Source: Zopfochytrium polystomum
Taxonomy: Eukaryota; Chytridiomycota; Chytridiomycetes; Chytridiales; Chytridiaceae
NCBI GenBank assembly: GCA_025765615.1
Contig: JAIVFJ010000724.1
Coordinates: 1-12,876, forward strand
Length of the DNA stretch: 12,876 nucleotides
Direction: 5' to 3'
Positions 1 to 7,486 of this stretch are shown here, in pieces (the stretch's first letter is position 1; every line of letters begins with the position of its first letter). A program made the translations under genes and the position numbers. The notes beneath the pieces were generated by a model. It saw only the letters and a program-made list of their open reading frames with translations. It was not told where the DNA came from and did no database searches.

Positions 1-237
1 CGCCGAGAGATCAAGGCTGTGCGCGGCGGGCAAGGTGCCGTTCACGGTGGACGTGGAGGCGCTGGAAAGACGGACGGCGACACGGCCGAGTTTGCGGCCA
101 AGGCGTACCCGCTGCTGATGGGCCAGGTGGCGGGCGCGATCGACGAGGTGCTGCCCGCAAAAGTGATTGTCGAGAACATGGCGCGCGAGGCGGTCGAGGT
201 CCTGCGCGAGAACGAGCGCAAGACGGCGAAGCTGTGA
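1..237 (+). CDS. 3' end of an unidentified protein-coding gene
   Basis: The gene enters from the left edge and ends at a TGA at 235-237. The last ~55 codons (AEFAAKAYPLLMGQVAGAID... to ...ERKTAKL) have almost entirely G/C third positions and form an acidic/basic, probably helical C-terminus. At about 1-72 the coding-like frame differs: the frame starting at base 2 reads CAAGKVPFTVDVEALE with G/C-ending codons, while the downstream frame reads Gly/Arg-rich filler there. The switch falls at GAAAG (about 70-74), where one extra A would join the two. I do not recognise the family. The product is cytosolic-looking, with no membrane segment in the visible part. The 3' end is well supported; the function is unknown. 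Confidence 0.6.
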   Translation, partial: RREIKAVRGGQGAVHGGRGGAGKTDGDTAEFAAKAYPLLMGQVAGAIDEVLPAKVIVENMAREAVEVLRENERKTAKL

Positions 238-426
238 AGAAAACGAAAGGTGTTCACTAGTGGTGCTCTGGTGGTTGTTTTGCTGTGTTTTTCCGAGCGT
301 CATTCCATTTCGTGTCAAAATATAAAAGATTCGAAAACCAGGAAAGTGCAGGGTAACAAACGTTTGTAGTAGGCGCCCGCTCAGCGCACATAATGTCCGG
401 GAGGGGGAATGGCTGGCCAGGAAGGG
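238..426. other. Intergenic spacer / 3' flank of the first gene
   Basis: No coding potential on either strand. It contains a TATAAAAG at 321-328 and a perfect 12-bp palindrome ACAAACGTTTGT at 356-367. Neither can be tied to a gene. The stretch probably holds the 3' UTR and terminator of the first gene, followed by the insertion point of the mobile element. Confidence 0.4.
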
Positions 427-435
427 TTAACCCTT
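422..435. repeat. 14-bp palindrome centred on TTAA; candidate transposon left end
   Basis: AAGGGTTAACCCTT is a perfect palindrome. PiggyBac-superfamily elements insert at TTAA and commonly begin with a C-rich end (TTAA-CCC...). Here TTAA at 427-430 is followed by CCCTTTGGGC. I could not find the matching inverted end downstream, so this is a candidate boundary only. Confidence 0.35.
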
Positions 436-591
436 TGGGCCGCGCTAAGTCACATTTGATATTTTCTCTCAAAAACCACACCACCTGCACGATCGCGGCC
501 ACTTGCACGATCCCCACGACTGGCCTGGACATGCACAGCTCTAAGACTTTGAAGGCGTGTTTCTCATTATTTCTCTCGTTATACGCGACAA

Positions 592-644
592 AAATATCAT
601 ACATGATATCAAAAAAAACAAGATATCAGATATACATGATATTT
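592..644. repeat. Cluster of AT-rich palindromes (ATATCAT / ATGATAT)
   Basis: ATATCAT-AC-ATGATAT (594-609) can form a 7-bp stem. AAATATCAT (592-600) pairs with ATGATATTT (636-644), and GATATC occurs at 605-610 and 622-627. The stretch is nested inverted repeats, most simply subterminal repeats of the surrounding element or a cruciform-prone site. Confidence 0.5.
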
Positions 645-791
645 CTGTTTCTGTAAGCACAACGCCGTCAAAACAGCAATTGTCGTTTGAAACTTTGCAC
701 GCAGCTTCTTCAAGCTCTGACGCATTGATCGATACAAATTTGTGCAGGTTCATCGTCAGATCAAAGCTGAACGTTTGGATTGTGTCGAAAA

Positions 792-1951
792 ATGGACAAT
801 CAAGAAAACTGCGATTCCCAGGCACAGAATAGCCCAAATGTGGTCAAACTTAAGGCGAAGCAGCGCCTTATCGATCAGGCTACTGCTCTTGGTTTCCAAG
901 GTGAAAGTTGCGGAGCTGAAGGGGATCTTGGGTATGGTTGCCCTTTTGTTTTTATGAATCTAACCTTTGCACCCCTCCACCAAGCAGAATGTTCCAGATA
1001 GTGGTCCTCATTTCAGATCCTGGGGCTGAGGTTCTGCACAGTACAGTGACTGCACCCCATCACCCAGATGAAAGCAGATCGTCCACCACTGCTTCGGCTG
1101 TGCCCGCATTGCCCAAATCTGGATCAAGTTCAGATGCCAGTGCAACCTCAGTTTTCAGTTCTGGTTTGACTTTGCCTGCTGGGTCTGCGTTCCCTTCATT
1201 TATTGAAGGAGATGGGCCCCTAGTGGACCTTAAGCACCTTGAGGCAATTTTGGAGTACTGTTCAACTGAAGGAGCAAACAAGAGTTGGATCTGGGCTGCA
1301 GCAGTTTTGCAGTCAGTCGAAACAAGCTTCTCCGTCTCAGAAGTTGAAAAGCTCTCATCTGCTTCGGCAAGGAAACTGTTCACACCAGGAAAGTCCTTTT
1401 TGACTGTTTGGAATGAGGCCATTGAGACAATGATTATGTCATTCACAAATGCAAACGCTTTTCGAAAGGCTGGTGAAAGAAGGGTGGAGCTTGAGCTTCA
1501 GAATGCCTTCCATCCCACTGGAGATGATGATGTAAATCCAGTGGAGTGGGAAACTCACAGTTGAAGAGCTCAGATCATTCATTGGCGTGCTACAAACTTG
1601 TCTTCACACTCTGGGCCTAAAATTGCATGTTTAACAACTCATAGCTTATTAAAACAAGGAGAAGAAAGGTTTCAGACTGTTTTAGTGGCATTCACAGCCT
1701 TTGTGAGGTGTTCTTGCACTGAAGGGTTGTTGTTTGAGCAGAAAATCAGGTCACTTTGAAATCGAAATCTCCAAGTCACCTTGAATGACTGCCATGTCTA
1801 TTGCAAAACTTTAAAGGCAATTGGTGGTACTATATCATATTCCCGTTTCAAGAAGATTTTACCTGGAAATGCGAAGGTTTTCTTGATTCGAGTTGAAATG
1901 TCATACATGATTTTTTTGCTCCGACAACTACGTGGACTCGCACGTCTGTAA
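792..1951 (+). pseudogene. Broken PiggyBac-like transposase
   Basis: ATG at 792 opens MDNQENCDSQ... A GTATGG donor at 932 and an acceptor CAG at 985-987 would join it in phase to the frame at 988 onwards; alternatively translation starts at ATG 989. That frame runs to TGA 1562-1564, then stays open except for TGA 1757-1759 until TAA 1949-1951. The N-terminal ~190 residues are Ser/Thr-rich, then helical. Pieces resembling the PiggyBac domain come in the right order: a TN-A motif (about 1439-1460), LTVEELRSFIGVL in the next frame (1554-1592), RFQTVLVAF (1667-1693), LLFEQKIRSL (1727-1756) and ISYSRFKKILPGNAKVFLI (1832-1888). The expected IDE-type first catalytic Asp appears lost, and the later catalytic part is absent. 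In a living copy the product would excise and insert at TTAA. The open frame is clear; the family call is tentative. Confidence 0.4.
1896..1911. repeat. Second copy of a 16-bp motif (direct repeat with 592-607)
   Basis: AAATGTCATACATGAT matches AAATATCATACATGAT at 592-607 with one mismatch, in the same orientation and about 1.3 kb apart. The pair brackets most of the transposase-like frame. Because the core TCATACATGA is nearly self-complementary, the pair could also act as inverted copies. Confidence 0.45.
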
Positions 1952-1996
1952 GCAAGAGGTCAAATTTGCCAACCACCATCGAAAACCGCTCCTGCA

Positions 1997-2989
1997 ATGG
2001 TGGAGACTAGTGTTGCGGCCTTTGTCACCGCCGGCCAGATCTGTAAGTTTTCGAAGATCGGAGCCATTTGAACACGTTTTTCTTTCCCCAGCGTTTCTAT
2101 TGAAGATTTCTCTTGACCGTCACCAATCTTAGGTGTCGACCTCGAGCGAGATATTTGGCAAACGGAAAGCGAAGGAGAGACGCGCTCTGGCGAGTCAAGG
2201 GCATGCTCGCCCAAATCCGCGGCGCGCCTTCCACTAACGCACAAGTCGATAACGCCCACTCCCATCATCTCGACTCAATGAGTCCCTCGCCACAGCCAGC
2301 CGATCCGATCATTCATGAGCTAATAAAAAGCGGCGCCTGCTCAACCCTGCCGCGGAGCGCATGCTCGCGCTGCGCCACCACTTTGGCCTCGCCACGACGC
2401 GCGACGTCTCCCCGCGCCGCCTTCTGGATCGACATGGCCGCAAGAGGAGCGCGTATGGTCAGTGCAGCCTGGCGCAATGTACCGCGATGCAAAGGCGTTA
2501 GGAAGATCTTTCCGAGGCGGCAAGCTGGTTCAGGAAGGCGCACAGGACGGCAAAGGCGTTGACCAGAAACCTTGTCGAGGCAGCCCACTTGTTCCGTAAA
2601 GCTGCCGAGAATGGAACGCAGCGGGTCAGAACAACCTGAGCGTGTTGTACCGCGACGATGAAGGGGTTCAAACAGGATCTCGTCGAGGCGGCGTACGGTT
2701 CCGGAAGGCAGCCGAGCACGGCAACGAATAGGATCAGGTGAACCTCGCCGCGCTGTGATGCGACGGAAACGGCGTGGCAAAGGACCTTGTGGAGGCGGCG
2801 AATTGGTTTGGAAAGAGGTAGAGTCGGGGAGCGAGCTTGCGCAGAACAATCTTGGCTCGCTGTACTTGTCTGGCGAAGTGCTCAAAACAACTTGGAAGCA
2901 CGGAACTGGCTGGCAAAGCGGCGGAACAAGGGAACGTCTGCGCAAAGTTCACACTGGAGGATTTAGACTGTGGTTGGCGGTTATGGTAG
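1997..2989 (+). pseudogene. Sel1-repeat protein pseudogene
   Basis: Between about 2450 and 2989 the three forward frames together spell at least four degenerate Sel1-like repeats (about 36 residues, consensus YxxGxGVxxDxxxAxxWxxKAAxxGxxxAQxNLGxL). Examples are NLVEAAHLFRKAAENGTQR, QNNLSVLYRDDEGVQ, CDGNGVAKDLVEAANWFGK, ESGSELAQNNLGSLYLSGEV and KAAEQGNVCAKFTLEDLD. Joining them needs at least five single-base shifts and reads through in-frame TAG and TGA codons, so the gene is dead. A possible 5' exon starts at ATG 1997 and is followed by GTAAGT at 2043 with an acceptor at 2090-2091. The stretch 2092-2450 is poorly preserved. Sel1 repeats form alpha-alpha superhelical scaffolds for protein-protein contacts. 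The repeat identity is well supported; the 5' limit is not. The last possible stop is TAG 2987-2989. Confidence 0.65.
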
Positions 2990-3640
2990 AATTGCGCAGG
3001 TGGGTGGTTTTCGTGTTTGAAGACGGTGCGACGTTGGTTGATGGGGCTGGGAGGCGATGGTACGCGACTTACAGCGCGCAATCTGCATTATCCCTTTTGC
3101 ATCATATTCCTTTTTTCAAGTGCGTAAATATTGTCAGCAATCGCAACTTCACTCCCCGTTTTGTTACGAAAGAACCGAGGCTGAGAATGCAAAAGGTTTC
3201 AAATCGAAACACATCGCGATATTTCCAATTCAATAGAAAATATTAATATCCCGACATTTATTGTTTTTGCAATCTTGTCCACCTAATTCCTCCATGCCCG
3301 TGGGATGCAAAATGAATATTCACCTCCTTGGCATGACACGTGGGGTGAGCAGCCGGAGTAAATATTGGGGAAGCTGGATGAGGTCGTTGGTCGTTGGTTG
3401 TGTCTCCGTGTCTTGTTCTTGTTGCCCTGCGGCCGGGTGGCTGGGTGGCCGGGTGGTGTCTCCCAGTCTCCACCAGCCTCCACCGCACGGTCGCGATGTC
3501 TTTCATCGAAAGCAGGAAAAGACATTCAGCGAGCGCCATTTGACCACATTCGGTAGCGGTATAAGAACAAAGGCCCACCACGACGCGACCGGCACAACCT
3601 CCTCAAGAAACAACGCACCAAGCAAGAAGAACATCGAGAG
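2990..3640. other. Intergenic region and probable promoter/5' UTR of the surface-protein gene
   Basis: I see no convincing gene on either strand. It becomes AT-rich around 3090-3270, then GC-rich. It contains a run of GGGTGG-type units (about 3434-3456). The last ~100 bases are A/C-rich and lead into the poly-A tract before ATG 3660, as expected for a 5' UTR. Confidence 0.4.
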
Positions 3641-3660
3641 AAAAAAAAAAAAAAAAAAAA
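3641..3660. repeat. A20 homopolymer touching a start codon
   Basis: Twenty consecutive A residues; the last is the A of ATG 3660-3662. A-rich leaders directly upstream of a start codon favour initiation in many fungi. The exact length is unreliable in sequencing. Confidence 0.7.
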
Positions 3661-4280
3661 TGAAAACTAAGCGGCTGCCCCCACAACCGTGCGCTGCTCG
3701 TCGCCAGCCGGCCTCGCCCTCCTCGTCCTCTTGATCGCGCTCGCCTGCGACGCACGGCCCGCGGGGTAAATTCTGCCCTCACCCAAACTGAAACCAGATC
3801 GCCCCCACCACCCGACCGTCCGCGACTCGCGCTGTATTTTGTTTCCTCGCCAGCATCCTCTGACTGGTTCCCCCCTGATAAAAATCAGGTCTGGCAAGCA
3901 CCCACCGGCCTCCGGCTCCGGCTCCGGCTCGGCGGCGGCTCCAAGCCTCCCGCCGGCTCCGGCTCCAGCGGCAGCCCCAGGCCACCGGCCAACGGCGGTC
4001 CTGCTGGTTCGCCCAACCCTGCCAGGCGCCGGCAGCATCGTGCCGCCGCAAGCGCCGCACTCTGGCAGCGCCGCCCCGCAGGCTCCTCACAGCGGCAGCG
4101 GGTCACACAGCGTGAACCACCCGGTGGCCCAGGCGGCCGGGCCGTCGAGCAACCCACTGAGCTCGTCGTACCCGATCCCGCCCGCCGCGGGGGACTCGCG
4201 GCGGGAGGACGTGATCCCGCCGGCGATTCCGCCCCTCCCGGAAAGCCGTATGAGCTTTTGGGGAAGAAGAAGGGGAGCCC
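3660..4280 (+). CDS. 5' exons of a secreted or membrane protein: signal peptide plus Pro/Gly/Ser-rich region
   Basis: ATG 3660 opens MKTKRLPP. After the C5 run at 3678-3682 the frame changes by one base and continues as a strong hydrophobic signal peptide, LALLVLLIALACDARPAG (about 3713-3765). A GTAAAT donor at 3766 and CAG acceptor at 3886-3888, with CTGAC 25 nt upstream, remove a 123-nt intron in phase. Exon 2 (3889-4280) encodes a Ser/Gly/Pro/Ala-rich segment with GSGSGS and a twofold PQAPHSGS repeat, typical of an O-glycosylated or disordered extracellular stalk. Near 4232-4250 a shift of one base (CCCC/CCC run) gives PGKPYELLGKKKGSP up to a GTGAGT donor at 4281; unshifted, the frame ends at TAG 4286-4288. 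I infer it is the N-terminus of the membrane protein ending at 6604, but the join is unproven. Confidence 0.5.
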
Positions 4281-4315
4281 GTGAGTAGATTGAATCCATG
4301 CGCTCGCCCGCGATT

Positions 4316-4334
4316 CCCCCCCCCCCCCCCCCCC
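4316..4334. repeat. C19 homopolymer in a probable intron
   Basis: Nineteen consecutive C residues, 35 bases downstream of the GTGAGT donor at 4281. It probably reflects slippage. The exact length is doubtful. Confidence 0.7.
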
Positions 4335-4439
4335 AACTTCCCGAAGTCTTCTGAGAGACTTGACAACGAAGCTCAGCGCTTTTGTAATTAACCGGCGCCC
4401 CATTTCCTCATACTACCAAATTGAAGCCCCAAAATACAG

Positions 4440-4575
4440 TATGATCACAATATCGTGCCACAAGAGTGAGTACCGAGCGAATATCACTGGCCTCCGCCCC
4501 TACCCCCCAAAAATGTAACTGATGTTATTTTCCTACTCGCAAATCCCCAAATAGTCACCACGAACAAAAGCAAGA
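4440..4575 (+). other. Two candidate microexons (4440-4465 and 4555-4575)
   Basis: 4440-4465 (26 nt) lies between an acceptor ATACAG and a GTGAGT donor. 4555-4575 (21 nt) lies between an acceptor AAATAG and a GTAAGT donor. Both end in CAAGA before the donor. Their phases fit: exon 2 ending at 4280 carries two bases, 4440-4465 uses one and passes one on, and 4555-4575 does the same. They would encode MITISCHK and ITTNKSK. Transcript data would be needed to accept them. Confidence 0.35.
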
Positions 4576-4936
4576 GTAAGTTGCCAGCCCCCGTTCCTCG
4601 TTTCCGAATTGGGTGCACAACTGGTTCGGAAATCCATAACATTCTACGCTCCTCCAATCGCAGTGAACCATTAGATGCGCCGTACGGCAACCGGTAGGCG
4701 CACCTTTTTCTTGCGGGGGGGAGGAGGCGGGTTGGGTCGACGGCAGTCGCAAATCAGCAGGGGCTCGGTCCTTGCTTCCGTTCCTTCTTCATTCCCGCTC
4801 CAACGGCTCATGTGGTCCTACTAACCACACAATCTTTTTCCCCTTCCTCATCTTCCTCTTACCCCCTTCCCGCTACACCTACCCGGCGATGAACTCCTGA
4901 AGACCCGCAAGATCGCACAAGGTTTTGGCCTCGACG
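4576..4936. other. Non-coding: intron or promoter with CT-rich tract
   Basis: No coding signal. CTACTAACC at about 4818-4826 is a textbook branch-site sequence. It is followed by a long pyrimidine tract (about 4830-4880), but no good acceptor lies at the usual distance. The same CT-rich block could instead be the core promoter of the ORF starting at 4937. Confidence 0.35.
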
Positions 4937-5305
4937 ATGGAGGAAATGGCGGCGCTGCCCGGCGGCAAAGAAATCGTTTTTGCCCACATCCAGCGCGATG
5001 TTGACGAGATTGGGAAGGGGATGGAGAAGATGGGGATAAGGGTAGGACCTCGGAGGGGCGGTGCGGGGGCGGCGGCGGTGGGGGAAGCGGGGGAGGAGGA
5101 GGAGGAGAATAAGAAGAAGGCGGGACAGAAGAAGAAGGGCGGGCCAAATGGGGAAAGCAAACGATTAAGGTTCCGGGGGTGGTTGAGGGTGGTAATCGAT
5201 CGAGAAGGATTTCTTTCTTCTTCTTTGGTGTGCATTTGTTCTAACAGAAACGTGCAGATAATCGTTGTTTTTTTCCATCGGACAGCCTCGCGCCTCAACA
5301 TGTGA
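4937..5305 (+). CDS. Hypothetical short ORF, possibly a first exon
   Basis: ATG 4937 in a good context (ACGATGG) opens MEEMAALPGGKEIVFAHIQR, followed by a helical stretch and then an acidic/basic low-complexity region (EEEEENKKKAGQKKKGG). G/C-ending codons support coding to about 5163; the rest to TGA 5303-5305 looks like intron. The product looks cytosolic or nuclear, with no signal peptide. None of the acceptors I tried upstream joins it in phase to the microexons, so it may be a separate small gene, a misplaced exon, or the 5' exon of a gene whose other exons I cannot place. I do not recognise the family. Confidence 0.35.
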   Translation: MEEMAALPGGKEIVFAHIQRDVDEIGKGMEKMGIRVGPRRGGAGAAAVGEAGEEEEENKKKAGQKKKGGPNGESKRLRFRGWLRVVIDREGFLSSSLVCICSNRNVQIIVVFFHRTASRLNM

Positions 5306-5519
5306 AAGAGCGGAAACCACGCTAATAGTTTGGGGCTCCGGTCCATTCAACAGAAAAACGTACAAGCCGTTGGTTGGCGTCTCTTAGCAGTAGCTTTGAG
5401 ATGTTCGTGTTCACCCAATCTCAATACCGAATACATCAGTGTACTGTGCGTCTCCTCCAAAAATAGAAATCGTGCCAAAAGACCCCCAACACACCAATAA
5501 TCGCACGCTCCCCGAAAAG
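5306..5519. other. Probable intron sequence upstream of the ectodomain exons
   Basis: AT-richer, with stops in all forward frames. Possible acceptors include CAACAG (about 5350) and CTTAG (about 5386). Those that keep the downstream frame from a one-base carry are AAAAG at 5519 and CAAAG at 5543. Confidence 0.3.
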
Positions 5520-6604
5520 AAAACAACCGCCAATCCCGCAAAGAGCTTCGAACGATGGTGTATGTGTTTGGCGACACCGTCTCGTTGGTGCCGCTATCCA
5601 CCGTGACAGCGAGCTCGACCAACGTCGGCGGCGAGTGCGCACCAAACCTGTGCGACCCGTCGAACGTGAAGAAGAGCGACGGCTCGCGGTGGATGTCGAA
5701 TCCAGGTTAGTCGGAAAGGAAGCTTTTTTTCGGATTCCCGGTGCCGCATGAAGCATTAAATGAAAACCTTACAGTTTCGGTCGACAACTCAACGAACTGT
5801 CCGTCGGAATGGCTCCATTTCACCTTTCCGGCCGACCACAAGTACGGAAACATCCAGGTGAAATAAGGGAAAAACTCATGAGAGAGATCTGCTTGGCCAC
5901 GGCCTAACGAGCGATACGATTCCGATTCTCTGTTTCTTTTTGGCAGGTGGAAGTTGAATACGGCAACCCTCTCGTGGACGTTTGACCGTACGAACATATA
6001 CCTCCTGATTTTCAATATCCTCCGTCTCACACTCCAACTACCCACAACCCGTTACCCACTCCGCCCCCCTCAAGACAACCGGCAGATCGCGCCAAAAATC
6101 TTTTTCCAATACCCAGACGCTGCCACGCTCACATACGTAGTTCCCTCATCTAAAGACGGCACGTCCACGCGGTCCTTGTCGTCGCAGCCGCTGGACATCA
6201 CGCCGGTGTCGGCGCTGACACACCGGGTGGACGAGGTGTCGCTGTACTTCCTGGGGTTCGAGTCACACACTGGGTACGAGCGGTTCCCGCGGGAGGTGCG
6301 GCTGCGGTGGGACGATATCGCGCGTCGCGGCGCCGGGGCGGCGGGGGCGGCGTATGAGTGCGCGTTGGATGTGGTGAGCGTGACGATCATGGCCGTGGCG
6401 GACCCGTCGCTGACGATTAACGGGCCGGTTGGAGACGGCGGCGGAAGTGGCGGCGGCGCCGGCGGGTTGGCGGTGCCGACGGTGGTGGTGGCGGCTATTG
6501 GAGTCGCGGTGGGCGCCGTGGCGGCCGTGGGGCTGCTGATGGGGGTGCGATGGTTCAATATGTGGCGGCGCAAGCAGCGCAGTGCGGTGAGCCGCTCGTC
6601 GTAA
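5520..6604 (+). CDS. Type I membrane protein: ectodomain, single transmembrane helix, short basic tail
   Basis: Four exons join in phase without repair. The first ends at 5705; its start is uncertain (5520 or 5544 as an internal exon, or ATG 5555 if it is the first). The others are 5775-5857, 5947-5979 and 6086-6604. Introns are 5706-5774 (GTTAGT..ACAG), 5858-5946 (GTGAAA..GCAG) and 5980-6085 (GTTTGA..GCAG). The protein reads YVFGDTVSLVPL, then a segment with three Cys (ECAPNLC, NCPSEW) and an N-glycosylation sequon NST, then a probably beta-rich region (IFFQYPDAATLTYVV, VSLYFLGFES), a Gly/Ser linker, a hydrophobic helix at about 6473-6550 (VVVAAIGVAVGAVAAVGLL) and a basic tail NMWRRKQRSAVSRSS ending at TAA 6602-6604. 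This implies a cell-surface protein with an outside N-terminus, which needs a signal peptide; the one at 3660 is the best candidate. I do not recognise the ectodomain family. Confidence 0.7.
6473..6550 (+). other. Transmembrane-helix-coding segment
   Basis: About 24 uncharged Val/Ala/Gly/Leu residues follow a GGGSGGGAGG linker. Trp/Phe/Asn/Met and then Arg-Arg-Lys follow, giving the positive-inside pattern of a type I single-pass anchor. Confidence 0.7.
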
Positions 6605-7132
6605 GGAGGGTTCCTACACGCCCCGCTCGGAATCGAATGTCCGCGTCAGCCTCCGTCTTGAAGAAATGAAATGTGCTCCGACGCGATTGCAACCCAGAAT
6701 TTTCGCTGGCTTTTGAAGGTGGCGCTGCGGGTGGAAAGCGAGGAGGCAGAGAATTAGTGATCGAGAGCTGATGTGATTGAAAGGGTTGCCCCGCTGTGTT
6801 CGAGGTGCGCCGAGTAATTACTTTTGCGATCGGAGAATGATCCCAGCAGAATGAAAATAGAAAGAAGATCCAAGGCTGCCAGCTTTTCTATTTACTGTTG
6901 ACTCGCTCTAAAGGCCTGTTCCACCGTGGAATGACAGTGCCCAGCTGGCATGTTGCCCAATGTAAGCCTTGGAAAGGATTTCACAAACAGCATTCAGAAA
7001 TGAAAGAGCTTTCTCCTCATACTACTTTGGTCTCAGAATATACATGTTCAGTACTGAAGCATCAGCAATCGAAAAACAGCAACTGTGCCAGTAGCGGAAC
7101 GTTTTTTTCAACACAACAGACCTCATTCAAAA

Positions 7133-7148
7133 CACCACCAAAGTGGTG
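7133..7148. repeat. Short hairpin CACCAC-CAAA-GTGGTG
   Basis: A perfect 6-bp stem with a 4-base loop in AT-rich non-coding sequence. There is no T-run after it and no known role. Confidence 0.35.
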
Positions 7149-7385
7149 AAAACTCCGCGAAAGTGAAGAAAATGCCTCACCCGCTAAGTGACAGTAATTG
7201 TTCTAATTTTTTTTTCGAAGAATTTCATCATCTTTGTCAACTGCCCACAATTCGTTCGGACCAGTTTACACTCATTCATTTTGGCTTCTCTTGGTCCAGT
7301 TTTTGGGGCAGTTTGCAGGAAATTAATAAGTATGTCGTTCCCAAAGTCAGCCATTATTTTCTAACATTTCCCTTTTGAGTCGAAA

Positions 7386-7486
7386 ATGCCCGCCAAATCT
7401 TCTGGTAATTCACACATTTTTTATAACTCTTCTTTTATCCTAACTCTTCTTTAACCTCTTTATACGCAGAATCCATTCTGGAATGA
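7386..7486 (+). other. Tiny spliced ORF or orphan first exon
   Basis: ATG 7386 in a good context (GAAAATGCC) gives MPAKSS. A GTAATT donor follows at 7405, with branch-like CTAAC at about 7440 and a pyrimidine-rich acceptor ending TACGCAG at 7469. Splicing gives 11 codons ending at TGA 7484-7486. The intron signals are good, but the coding part is too short to name. It could be a uORF, the first exon of a lost gene, or chance. Confidence 0.25.

Larger units (their letters stand above)
427..1951 (+). mobile_element. Decayed, 3'-truncated PiggyBac-like DNA transposon
   Basis: The region is AT-richer than its neighbours. It starts at a TTAA-CCC junction and carries one long, broken reading frame with piecewise resemblance to the PiggyBac transposase (DDE_Tnp_1_7) domain. 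427-791 is non-coding and holds two copies of TGCACGATC (about 486 and 505) and a palindromic AT cluster at 592-644. The frame stops at 1949-1951, before the later catalytic aspartates would be expected, and no TTAA-bounded right end is visible. The element is therefore probably truncated and immobile. Identification rests on motif recognition by eye; another DDE family or an unrelated dead gene remains possible. Confidence 0.4.

Noticed and set aside
321..328. TATAAAAG as a promoter
   Set aside because: It follows the end of the first gene and no supported start codon lies at a suitable distance downstream.
2313..2945. 210-residue open frame on the minus strand
   Set aside because: It is antisense to the Sel1 repeats; its apparent internal repeats mirror the 108-bp sense repeats and its composition is Arg/Pro/Ser-rich filler.
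3885..4403. 172-residue minus-strand frame
   Set aside because: Shadow of the Gly/Ser/Pro-rich exon; Gly/Arg/Pro-rich with no motif.
6780..6820. GTTCGAGG resembling a tRNA T-loop
   Set aside because: No matching acceptor, D-arm or anticodon arms could be folded around it.
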